DNA from: Setoptus koraiensis | Lineage: Eukaryota; Arthropoda | Direction: 5' to 3' | Length of the DNA stretch: 64,000 nucleotides | Assembly (NCBI GenBank): GCA_048013815.1 | Contig: CM106585.1 | Span: 2,604,001 to 2,668,000, forward strand | In this document: positions 18,901 to 27,475 of the stretch, piece after piece | Layout: each line of letters begins with the position of its first letter | Position numbering within the stretch: the stretch's first letter is position 1 | The notes under the pieces: model-generated | Told to the model about the DNA's origin: nothing | Database searches by the model: none | Seen by the model: only the letters and a program-made list of their open reading frames with translations | Translations under genes and position numbers: made by a program

Positions 18901-21900
18901 CAATCATCAAATTGTTCAAAGTTTCCTCCATTGCAGCGGATAATCCGCTGCCGGCCGCTTGCTTCTTGCTCTTCTTCTTGGCCTGCTTGTTCTTCTTCTT
19001 CTTGCCTTGCTGTTTCGACGACGACGACGACGACGATTTTTTGCCACTCTTCTTTTTGCCATTGCCACCGGCTGTGGCCTTCTTGGGCACACTCGCGGGC
19101 GCCATAGTTGTCGTTTCAGCGGAACCGGAAACAGTCGCTCGAGTGTCGCCACTCTGATCGCCTAGGTCGGATTCCGTCGACATGGTCGTTCCGTCGTCCT
19201 CCTCGTCGTCTTCGTCGGAGCTGTCTCCATCGACAGTTGTTGTCGTGGGCAGCGGTGTCGTCTTCTTGCTTCGACTGTTCGTTCTCGGCTTCCTCGTATC
19301 CAACTGGGCGCCCCTTGTTTGGTCCTGCGATGCAGTGTCGCCCTCCAGCGAGTCGGCCGCAATGCCCGGCGACGTTGACTCGATCAATTCAGAGGCTGTG
19401 GCCAATCTTGCCGAGCCCACAAGTGATCTGTCAGCGCCAATTATTTCGCCAGCCATGGGCATCTTCTCTTGTTGGTCGGCGAAATTGAAGCCATTCTGCT
19501 GCTGCGTACTAAACACTTGTTGTTGTTGCTGCTGTTGTTGCTGTTGTTGCAGTTGTGTCAAACCACTGAATTCATCCTGCGAACCGCCGGCCCCAAACAG
19601 CGGCGAGGGTGCCTTGCCGGCGCCCAAAACTGTGCTGTCGTCTCGGCCGAATCCGATCAGCGGATCGGACGACGGCTGAGAGAACGAACTGTCCTGAGAT
19701 TGGCCGCCAGTAAAAAGTGGCTGCTGCTCTTGTTGCGAACTAAATATCTGCTGCTGTCCGGTGCTGCCAAGTGGCTGATTGGTCAGTTGGCTGGCGAATA
19801 CCGACGGATCACTCTGCACCAATTGGCCAGACTGGAATATTTGCGCCGTAGAAATGGGTCCAGCGGCAGGGTTTTGCAGTGAGTCGAACTCCTTCTTTTG
19901 TTCTAGTTGCTCAGCAGAGAAACTGCCGAACTGGCCGCTGGGGCCAGCAATGGCGCCTCCAGCGCTGGCCAACGACGACGACGACGAATCTATTGATGAC
20001 GATTCCACAGAGCTGGGCACGAATCCCGTTGACGACGATTCTTGGACAAACGACGACGATTGCGCCTGCTGTTTTTGCTGCACAATGGGGGCCTCATTTC
20101 TGATCAGTTCCTCCTGGAAGACGCTCGATACCTGTGGCGCTGGCTGAATCACTATGGGGAAAGGCTCGAATTTCTTTTTCACAATCACCTCCTCGAATTG
20201 CCCGAGAGGCGAGACGCCACTTGCCGCTTGCTGACCAGCGGACGACGATGATGTGGACGATGACGACGAAAGCTGACCGTTGAGTCCGCTGAAGAATCTA
20301 GAAGAGGAGCTCTTTCCGGTGAAGCCGCCCTTGACTCCTGCGCGGGCGCTGCTCAGACTGCTACCCAAACCGCCGCCCAGACCCGTGCCGCCGAAGCTGG
20401 TGATGCCCGCCTGCACGAAGCCTCCGTTGCCTGTTGCGCCCGCTATCGGCGAGCCGAAGCCCGAGCCGAAGCCCGAGTTGAATCCCGAGCCGAAGCCTGG
20501 TCCGCCCGATCCGAAGCCTGATCCGCCTGATCCAGTGACGCCGCCGCTCGCACCGTCGCTGGCGCCCCCGAAGACGGGACTTGGGGCCGTTGTGGCGCTG
20601 AGGCCACCACCGAAGACACTGCTGCCCGGCAGGGTGCTCGACTTGGTTCGTTGTTCGTAGGTTGTCTCAATGCCCGTCGGAGTGGTGACCTTGTTCTCCA
20701 CTAGTTCTTGGAAAACTTGCGTAACCGGCGGTATAACGGGCTGCTGTTGGAATTTCTTTTCCTCTTTTATTTCAAAGAATTGAATCGTTTGGGTGGGCCG
20801 CGGCGTTGTTGTTGTAGTTGTGGTGGTGGTTGTGGTGGTGGTTGTTGTGGTCGGGTACGAGTAGTAGTTGCTGTTGTAGTAGACGGGCGATTCTGGTTTC
20901 GGCGACTCATAGTGATTTGGCGGATACGTGTTGTCGGAATTGTAGTTGTAGACATAGTTGTCATGGTGATTATTGTTACCGAAGGCCGGCGTTGTGCTAG
21001 AATGCGACTCGACAAACTCTAGCTTGACAGGAACATATTTGGTTGTTCCGTCGAAATCGGCCAATTTCGAGTGGCCAGTTTCGTGTGGCAAATATTCAAT
21101 AGTTGGCGTTGTTCTAATCTGGTGATACTGGTTGTTGTTGTTCGTCTGGCGATCACGATAATTGTTGCCCGGCTGCTGCTGTTCGTATCGGCCATGAAAA
21201 TGCTGGTTGTAATTTTGCATAGAGGCCGCAGGTTCGGGATACTGGGCCACATTCCTTTGGGGGGCCCCGCTGGGCGTGTGCTGGTCGCCGTTGGCCTTTG
21301 TTTGGGGCACCAGACCGAGCGCCTCGAGCAGGGCCAGGTCGTCCGGTTGTCCGATCTCGACCGAGCCGTCGTCTGTGCTTGAGGCCACCGACAGATGCTT
21401 GGTGAGATCCTCGATCAATTGAATGAATTCCTGATTGTTGCCATTGTGATGCTGTTCGCCCCCTTGCTGGCCGATCATCTTCAGCAATTGAGCGGCATAA
21501 TCGGGATTATTCAGTAGCTTGGAGCTCAAGCCCATGTCCTGGTCCGGCATTGGGCTGGTGCGGCTGTCGTACGGCAGCGAATTGGTGGCGCTCGAGAGCA
21601 TTAAATCGGGCCGTTGCTGCCGGGCCCCATTGTCGAAGCGGGTCTTGTTGGCATGCTTGCCTAACACTGTGTCACTCGCGGAAGAGTGATTAGTTGACGG
21701 CTTCACGGGGCCGCTCGGTTGCTGCTGCTCGAGAATGTTCAATTCCTGAGTCAATTGATCCAGTTGCTCCTTGCTCAGTTGATCCAATTGCATCAGAAGT
21801 GCCTGCTGTTCGGCCAGTGTCGGTCCACTTGCCACTTGGTCCATTTTGGAGCTTGTTGGCTTGTCCACGGAGCCCCTGGTGAGTGTATCTACCAAATTTT

Positions 21901-24900
21901 GCAGGGCCTTCGAGCCGCCGCCTAGCGTCTTTTGCAGCACATTCTTGACCGCATTGCTGGCCGCACTCGCGGTTGTTTGTTGCTGTTGGCTGTACGGTCT
22001 CGCCGTCGACACTCTGTTGTTCGTCAACTGCAAATTGTCTTTTTGTTGTTGCTTTTGGTGCTGCTGCTGTTGCTGCGGTTGTTGATGTGGTTGTTGCGGC
22101 TGTTGGTGTGGTTGTTGCGGCACCCTCACCACAGACACGGCCGGAGTGGTGGCCGATTGCTGTGGCCTCATCATGGCCGGCGAGCTGCTTCTGTAGTTGC
22201 TGTGGGCGCCTGTAGGTGGCGACCTGTGGTGCACATAGGTGCTGGGCATACCGAAATCGCTGAGCGTGGTTGGCGCGCTGTCAAAGCCACCGGAACCGGG
22301 TCGCGCATTTTGCAGGATTTGCTGGATGATCTGCTGCTCCCGCTGGTGTCTGTTGTTGTTGTTGTGCAACTGGTTGTTGGTTTGCTTCGCTTGCAACTGC
22401 TGCAAGTGCAGCCGAGAATTCGGGTCCAAATCGGAACTTTTGACGTAGATGGCGCCATTGTTCTTGGCCGCCTGAATGATGCTCGAGGCCGCATGCAATT
22501 CGGGCCCTCGCGGACGCTGCTGCTGGGGCCGCTGAAGCTGCTGCTGCTGACCGTTTGTATAACCGTTCATGTGATGCCGATTGGCCGATTTGGCGTTGTC
22601 CATCACAACGAATTGGGGCGCCTGTTGATGGTGGTGGCCCATGGCGGGCGCTTTCGACATGATGAGCTCCTGATCCGACATCATGTAAGCGTTTGCGTCG
22701 TGCTTGTTGGACTGCATCAATTTCAAGAATTCCTCCTGAGTGATAGGCGACATCTGTTGGCTTATGAGCGCCTTAGGCTGCTGGTAGCCCGGCTGATTGG
22801 GCCCCATGACCGCGGCCACGGCGGCATTATCCAGCGGATTCAGAGGATATCCGGCAGGCAGGTTGTTGTTGTTGTTGCTGTGCTCCTTCATTGGCTTGGG
22901 GTATGGCTGCATGTTGGGACGCTGGGGCTGCTGCTGTTGCTGCTGTTGTGCCATGTTGTTGTTGCGATAATGCTGCTGATTCTTGTTGTTGTTGTTGTTA
23001 TTATTGTTGTCGGCATTGTTGTTGGGCAAAACCCTCGGCGGCAACATCATTTTGGCCAACTGACCTAGCATCGGCGTGTTCATCAGCCACTGTCCAATGT
23101 GCGAGCTCTCCACGGCTTGCAAGTCGGAGTTGCTCGGCCCCCGGGCCGGATATTGTTGCCTCGGCAGCGCCCTCTTTACTCGGCGCTGTATTTGCTCGCT
23201 GGCGTGCTGGTCGCCGTCGTGATTGGCCATCAATTGATTGTAATCAAGTGTGCCACTGATGCTCTCAACATCTTGACGGTTCCACTTGGTGCGGCGATGG
23301 CCGAGCCATTCGCGCAATCGGTCCCCGGCCAACCGCATATAACGATCCACTTCGCCCTGAATCGCTTGACCGTACGAATGCAACGAATCGCGAATCATAT
23401 AGATGGCACTGCTGGGCAAAAAGGGAAATATGGACGGCGGTGCGGGCCTCTGCGAGTGATAGCTCGACGGGGTGTAGCTGGTCGCGTCGGAGGCGCCCGA
23501 CGTTGCCTGGTCTTTGTTGGTGTTTTTCTGAGTGGTTCGTCGTCGTATGAACTGATTCGTTGTCGAGCTCGCGGGTGCCTTCGGGTTGTTCTTGGGCACG
23601 CCAACTCTCTCTGGGTATTTCTGGGCTGCTGCTTTATTGTCACTTGCGCTCTCGCTGACGGCGCCCGAATGCGACGCGGAATTGGCCATGGCGGGCCCCA
23701 ACGATGTCGTGGAGCCCAGCAACGAGCTCACAAAACTGGGCAATCCAAACGGCTGCTTCTGTTTGTGGCCAATGGCTGGCCCATTTCTGTTGCTGTTTCG
23801 ATTATCCGTCTTGGCGCTGTTCGGGCGCTGTGGGTGCACCAGTGACGATGACGAGTCGTCGTCCTCTAGCGAGCGCCTCTGCAACTGCGATATGCTCGCC
23901 TCTCTCGGCTGACTGGGCGACACCGATTCGCGGCGAACGTCGCTGTTGCGCTTCAATTGGTCCAACAGGTAGTCGGCCTCATCCCTGGATCTGTCTGTGG
24001 CACTGTCTGATCGCGTAACGGACACTTTAGCCGGTGCTTGTTCGCCATTGGCATTGCTTGCCTTTGGTTGCGTCATCGGCATCGCAGCGGACATGTCGCC
24101 GCCGGCGGCTGAGGCAACCTTTGAGCTTGTGACAACGTTCGAGCCAGTTGCTCCGGCGCCAGAGGGCGCTGCTGTGGTGCTGTTGTATTGGGCGCAACCT
24201 TTCACTTGCCATTTCCAGTTACATTGCAGCTTCTCCTCGTCGAAGCCCAGCTCAAACGGACACCTGAATTGGTAGGCCTGAAAGAAGCCCTTGTTGTAGT
24301 CGGAACAATAGTAGAAATATTCACAATTGTCCTGATTCTGAAAGTAACCATAATTGGGACAAACGAATTTGCTGTTTGTGATTGAGTTGACCTCGCCACT
24401 TCCGGTGCACTGGGCCGACCAACTGGGCCAATTGCATATCTGATACTGCTCGTCGAACACCAGACCCGACGGGCACTCATACTGGAGCTTGGTGGTTGTA
24501 GTGATGGCAGTGACAGGCACTGGCTGGCCACTTGCCACTTGATGGGTAGCTGTTGCTGCACCGGAAGTGGTTGTAGGTGGCGCCGTTGTGGTTGTTGGTA
24601 GCGGGGCAGCTGCTGGCGCTGATTGCGACTGTACGGCAGCACCAGCAACGGGTGAATTGTTGGCCAGTGTTGGTGTGGGTGGCGTTTGGACGCAACGATA
24701 GAAGCGGCTGCAATCGCGCGGATATCGCTGATATCCGACCTTGTCGCAGGGCAACTGTTGATCGTTGAGATTGTTATTGGCGTTGTTGTCCAGTCTGTTT
24801 ATTGAGCCGTATTTCTCTATTATGTCCACGAAGGACATTAATTGATGTTGTTGCTGCTGCTGGCCGCCATTGGTGGCGCCGCCACCAGTCGTAGAGGTAA

Positions 24901-25903
24901 CTATTTCCGATGAGCTGGCCATAAGATCGCCCGATTGATCAGCTGACATGGGCGGCACAGGTGAGGTGGTGCGCGCAAATTGTTGTTTGTTTTGTTTGCC
25001 TAGCTGCTGATTGAGTTTCTTTCCAAACATTTGAGTGACAATGGAACTGGCCGATATAGAGGGCGCCCTCGTGAGGCTCTTGAATTGATTGTCCAAACTG
25101 GAGGCCTTGGCAAACACTCCGTTGATGGTGGACAGAAGCGGGTACGGGCCGAAGCCGCACGCGCCCTGCGGGTCGTCGTTGTTGGCTGTGTACAGGGCTA
25201 TTCCGGCCAAATGTCTCAACAGAACGTATTTTGCCTTTAGTTTGATGCTGGTCTCGTCGTCGAAACCGATCCAATGCTCGCTGTCGTAGGCAAATGGCGC
25301 GGTCAAGTCGCGGGCCCGGCTCAATGTCCAGCCACCGCTCTGATAGTTGCTGCTGTTGGATTGTTGTGCGCCCCCAGCCACGGTGTTATTTTGGTGTCGC
25401 TCCGGCGAGGCATTTTGCGCAACGAGGTCCCTGACGGCACAAACGCTGGCGTGCGATATGATACTGATGTTGGCCGCTGCCTCCAACTGATGATTGACGG
25501 CGACGCTTGCATTGGTCGACATGCCAAACTCACTGGCGGTGTCGTTGGCCAGCGGCTTCGAGGTGATCTGTACCCCGTGCGAGGGCACGCCCGCAACCAG
25601 TTGCTCCGGCGGCAATCCCGACGACAGCAACAGATCCACCAGAGTGTCCAGATTTTCCGTGTCCGAGATACCGTGCAGACGGGCCGGATGCCCGATAGAG
25701 TACTGGTCAACGTTCAGGTCAAAGTCGAAGGCCGGCAAAAAGACATAGTCGACCAGTTTGTTGATAATGTGAAAGTCGTAACCCTCAACTATGGAATAAA
25801 AGTCCTTGCTCGTGGTGAGCGCCACAACTGGCGCCTGTTCCCTCAGGTAGCTCGACGAGGGCGTCGACTGCGAGGCCGACATTCTAAAGCTGTCGCTGAG
25901 CGC
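15905..25903 (-). CDS. Giant secreted chitinase-like protein: last coding exon (GH18 C-terminal half, CBM14, disordered tail)
   Basis: Exon 4 of a four-exon gene (34207-34063, 33660-33439, 26470-26076, 25903-15905) whose splice phases agree and which encodes about 3586 residues. This 9999-nt exon opens after an acceptor (gtgccag) with ALSDSFRMSAS and completes the GH18 barrel to about residue 530. Two CBM14 chitin-binding domains follow (about 636-760 and 768-825; CDKVGYQRYPRDCSRFYRC, CPNYGYFQNQDNCEYFYYC). Then come about 2700 mostly disordered residues rich in Gln, Ser, Thr, Asn and Gly, with a poly-Thr run, a Gly-rich stretch, basic Lys/Ser runs and a furin-like RRVKR site near 1160. A third CBM14 (about 3520-3582) ends the protein. 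A long low-complexity tail after GH18-CBM14 resembles insect group VI chitinase Cht6; orthology is not proven. Probable role: extracellular or cuticular chitin binding. Confidence 0.93.
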   Translation of the reverse strand, partial: ALSDSFRMSASQSTPSSSYLREQAPVVALTTSKDFYSIVEGYDFHIINKLVDYVFLPAFDFDLNVDQYSIGHPARLHGISDTENLDTLVDLLLSSGLPPEQLVAGVPSHGVQITSKPLANDTASEFGMSTNASVAVNHQLEAAANISIISHASVCAVRDLVAQNASPERHQNNTVAGGAQQSNSSNYQSGGWTLSRARDLTAPFAYDSEHWIGFDDETSIKLKAKYVLLRHLAGIALYTANNDDPQGACGFGPYPLLSTINGVFAKASSLDNQFKSLTRAPSISASSIVTQMFGKKLNQQLGKQNKQQFARTTSPVPPMSADQSGDLMASSSEIVTSTTGGGATNGGQQQQQHQLMSFVDIIEKYGSINRLDNNANNNLNDQQLPCDKVGYQRYPRDCSRFYRCVQTPPTPTLANNSPVAGAAVQSQSAPAAAPLPTTTTAPPTTTSGAATATHQVASGQPVPVTAITTTTKLQYECPSGLVFDEQYQICNWPSWSAQCTGSGEVNSITNSKFVCPNYGYFQNQDNCEYFYYCSDYNKGFFQAYQFRCPFELGFDEEKLQCNWKWQVKGCAQYNSTTAAPSGAGATGSNVVTSSKVASAAGGDMSAAMPMTQPKASNANGEQAPAKVSVTRSDSATDRSRDEADYLLDQLKRNSDVRRESVSPSQPREASISQLQRRSLEDDDSSSSLVHPQRPNSAKTDNRNSNRNGPAIGHKQKQPFGLPSFVSSLLGSTTSLGPAMANSASHSGAVSESASDNKAAAQKYPERVGVPKNNPKAPASSTTNQFIRRRTTQKNTNKDQATSGASDATSYTPSSYHSQRPAPPSIFPFLPSSAIYMIRDSLHSYGQAIQGEVDRYMRLAGDRLREWLGHRRTKWNRQDVESISGTLDYNQLMANHDGDQHASEQIQRRVKRALPRQQYPARGPSNSDLQAVESSHIGQWLMNTPMLGQLAKMMLPPRVLPNNNADNNNNNNNNKNQQHYRNNNMAQQQQQQQPQRPNMQPYPKPMKEHSNNNNNLPAGYPLNPLDNAAVAAVMGPNQPGYQQPKALISQQMSPITQEEFLKLMQSNKHDANAYMMSDQELIMSKAPAMGHHHQQAPQFVVMDNAKSANRHHMNGYTNGQQQQLQRPQQQRPRGPELHAASSIIQAAKNNGAIYVKSSDLDPNSRLHLQQLQAKQTNNQLHNNNNRHQREQQIIQQILQNARPGSGGFDSAPTTLSDFGMPSTYVHHRSPPTGAHSNYRSSSPAMMRPQQSATTPAVSVVRVPQQPHQQPQQPHQQPQQQQQHQKQQQKDNLQLTNNRVSTARPYSQQQQTTASAASNAVKNVLQKTLGGGSKALQNLVDTLTRGSVDKPTSSKMDQVASGPTLAEQQALLMQLDQLSKEQLDQLTQELNILEQQQPSGPVKPSTNHSSASDTVLGKHANKTRFDNGARQQRPDLMLSSATNSLPYDSRTSPMPDQDMGLSSKLLNNPDYAAQLLKMIGQQGGEQHHNGNNQEFIQLIEDLTKHLSVASSTDDGSVEIGQPDDLALLEALGLVPQTKANGDQHTPSGAPQRNVAQYPEPAASMQNYNQHFHGRYEQQQPGNNYRDRQTNNNNQYHQIRTTPTIEYLPHETGHSKLADFDGTTKYVPVKLEFVESHSSTTPAFGNNNHHDNYVYNYNSDNTYPPNHYESPKPESPVYYNSNYYSYPTTTTTTTTTTTTTTTTPRPTQTIQFFEIKEEKKFQQQPVIPPVTQVFQELVENKVTTPTGIETTYEQRTKSSTLPGSSVFGGGLSATTAPSPVFGGASDGASGGVTGSGGSGFGSGGPGFGSGFNSGFGSGFGSPIAGATGNGGFVQAGITSFGGTGLGGGLGSSLSSARAGVKGGFTGKSSSSRFFSGLNGQLSSSSSTSSSSAGQQAASGVSPLGQFEEVIVKKKFEPFPIVIQPAPQVSSVFQEELIRNEAPIVQQKQQAQSSSFVQESSSTGFVPSSVESSSIDSSSSSLASAGGAIAGPSGQFGSFSAEQLEQKKEFDSLQNPAAGPISTAQIFQSGQLVQSDPSVFASQLTNQPLGSTGQQQIFSSQQEQQPLFTGGQSQDSSFSQPSSDPLIGFGRDDSTVLGAGKAPSPLFGAGGSQDEFSGLTQLQQQQQQQQQQQVFSTQQQNGFNFADQQEKMPMAGEIIGADRSLVGSARLATASELIESTSPGIAADSLEGDTASQDQTRGAQLDTRKPRTNSRSKKTTPLPTTTTVDGDSSDEDDEEDDGTTMSTESDLGDQSGDTRATVSGSAETTTMAPASVPKKATAGGNGKKKSGKKSSSSSSSKQQGKKKKNKQAKKKSKKQAAGSGLSAAMEETLNNLMIELNRSNRRANSKDATSTSTTTTSTTTTTTSTTNKPDNGDDNVEAESRLLLEDATSRHKLREKQRKHMLNSDSDQKSSSEALLNEHLVGWDSVSTQSRIPLRSQQTMGLSSTTTPSSVRIGSDSNRESNTFVRLEPFVGTNRQHHQNVEPQMMFSLTNQNEPIIRASPFSSNQPNIIVGQPIGAGASDGPGVESEHVAVYGTKSGFMPIISPDDPSYQVQVNRDQQQLLDPMSVSASIQSGKHEIYREQEVRQMSSQLETNRKRELKTKPNNKEQRLREQHYEPSQPRNNWNSFVKTLHSQITVVNLGNYTDLGPNGMTVSKLAKLIILPSSPDAKLLDRANWLQLTNYYPQLFLNPDITPMQLIAVNLGAPSVKIETKLTASAQSETSAILLAKDMSAPVTVQFKLDHAQQEKRCEQFRQQYPKLASLLERPTFVALDEIIQRTQGDFFLMKSSDSDTLIAVIPHMSDKDLVEAATITPIVPISRSPHELLTTTTTILPIISSTTTTTTMPTTSTTTNIKYLDTNYQQTNQTIGGTKDELLLVSPSAQKQHSVQQQQKQKKRFQETGSKRIKSSSAKHFDGDKDEQQQEIPAFTRAIQESIQQAIRQHYDEMKKQVQHSIEAMTTDNNQQQTTTTEADTLASSHYKKDHHSDMTFADNVASSTESIPIAVMAPSPANASQHHDKTLAAVKDDQSNSTYNYFAGDYGLNLKQQQQHQDILRHTTNSSTSTSGDNKLNFDETAGEQQDRQRFQTTNGINLQQDQMDLAAQFSNGGRVTYASSPILQVEGAGAKSLYGFVSDQQKNDNDNTTTSTAATQFHQSRPTPLPKSTGSKLGGSFISIGAHLTQLTNDDRPPKIVDPLYVNHFYDHIGVYPSTPSVSAGSSVSYYDIGSTSATSTTTVDNSSNNNQTNNQFADNTSDDPSQSSSSPSNSNLVPESACTRSGLFQHPFECNKFYECFWDQQLSKYTLHMFECPVKLAFDDRIVGCAMPIESSLCVNY

Positions 25904-26075
25904 CTGGCACGATTCAAAATTTAAATTTAAAATATTGTATTAGTTTGCAGTTATCGAGTGATTGCCAGTTGGATAATCACTGATTAGTAATCAGCCAATT
26001 GGTCGCAGTTGTGCAATTGCACGAGTTAATTAGTCGACTAATTAACTGACATTGGCGTTGCCTCTGACGACTTAC

Positions 26076-26470
26076 CGTGAGCACCAGCGTCAAGTGTTCG
26101 CGACTGACGTTGGTAGAGGCCAGATTTTGAGCGAAATATTGCCAATCGATGTTGATGCCATCTAGCGAGTGGCGCACAATGAAATCCCTGATTCTTTTTG
26201 CGAATTTCACATGAAGATCGTCTTGCTGCTGCTGCTGCGAAGTTGATTGCCACCGACCGTTGGCCGCATTATCCTGATGCAATGCCGATTCGTCATGATG
26301 AGCCAAAGCCGATGATGACGACGATGACAACGACGCGTTAACTGCATTCTGACTAGTCGGGGCCGCCGTCGGCGTCACATCGAACGAAAACGATTCGTCG
26401 GGCCTCAACGAAACGAGAATCTTCAGGTAGGGATTCTTTCGTTTGAGACTGCTCAACAATCTCAGGTCAC
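26076..26470 (-). CDS. Chitinase-like gene, exon 3 (GH18 catalytic-site segment)
   Basis: The acceptor is cacacag before GTGACCTG and the donor is ACG|GTAAGT. It encodes GDLRLLSSLKRKNPYLKILVSLRPDE, the GH18 strand that usually reads LKxxNPxLKxLLAIGGW, then a Ser/Ala-rich insert, and FAKRIRDFIVRHSLDGINIDWQYF. The last part is the GH18 active-site motif DGxDxDWE with Asn at the second Asp position and Gln (codon CAA at 26139-26141) in place of the catalytic Glu. Joined in phase 0 with exon 4 and phase 1 with exon 2. The missing general acid predicts no hydrolase activity; chitin binding may remain. Confidence 0.88.
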
Positions 26471-27414
26471 CTGTGTGCAAAGATGAGGATGAAAGGGATA
26501 TTCACGCGTGAATAGTTAGTGGCGGTTTAGTGTGGACAGTGTTCATGCGTATAATTAGATGCGTTAGTTGTTATTATTTATGAGCGCATGTCTGTCGCGC
26601 TGTCACGGCGTCTCCACGCCAACAACAGGTGCCGACAACACACACACACACGCAAAAAGAATGGGCTTAATTAGAGTGGCTCAGAGGCAATTGCGTCATC
26701 CATCAAGCTGCATGGGTCTGGGCTGTTGCTGCCGCTTTGGCTGCGGTTGTTGTTGTTGAAGAGTAATTTGCAATTTGAAATCAATTTGCCTCTCTCCAGT
26801 TGTCGTTGTTGCTGTTGTTTGCGCTGTTGCTGCAAACAATCGCACAGGCGGTGATGTAACACCTCGCCTCACACAAACAGCATGCACAACAAATATTTAT
26901 TCTTGTTGTTCGTGTTCTTTTCTTGACCGGTGCGCAATTCATCACCAAACCAACACACCGATGTTGCATGGTGTGCCTAATTGCATACAATCAAGGGCCG
27001 CTGACAGCAACCGCACAACTGGCCAACAACGACCGACAAACAATGATCAGCGGTCAGAGTTGACACATCAATTGCAGTGTGTGTCCGACAGTGTGTGAGA
27101 GTCCGACGACAACAAATCCGCTGGCAGCATCATTGAATAGTTATGAGCTCGACAGTTTCAAGTGGTCACGTCACGAGGACAATTGTCACTAAATCAAAGC
27201 TAATGTTCGCCAAGCCACGAATGGCAATTCGCATTGAATCAATGCCCTCAGTGCAAGGTCGCAGTTGCAGACGTAATTTATTGAATTGCCATGAATGTCG
27301 CTTGCCCGCTAACTTGCGTGTTGCGTCATCACCCCTAATCACACTATTCACCTGTCTACAGTGTGTGTATGTGTAACAGTGTGACATTACATTGTCGTGC
27401 ATCTATGTATACAT

Positions 27415-27431
27415 CTATATATATATATATG

Positions 27432-27472
<41 letters not shown>
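27415..27472. repeat. AT/ATGT microsatellite
   Basis: A run of TA dinucleotides with interspersed GTATAC, about 58 bp, in the large intron of the chitinase-like gene. Confidence 0.85.

Positions 27473-27475
<3 letters not shown>

Noticed and set aside
21932-23068. A 378-codon plus-strand frame (and many shorter ones) opposite the giant chitinase-like exon
   Set aside because: It is the antisense of CAG/CAA-rich coding DNA; its protein is Leu/Val/Arg-rich low complexity with no domain, while the minus strand has CBM14 and GH18 motifs.
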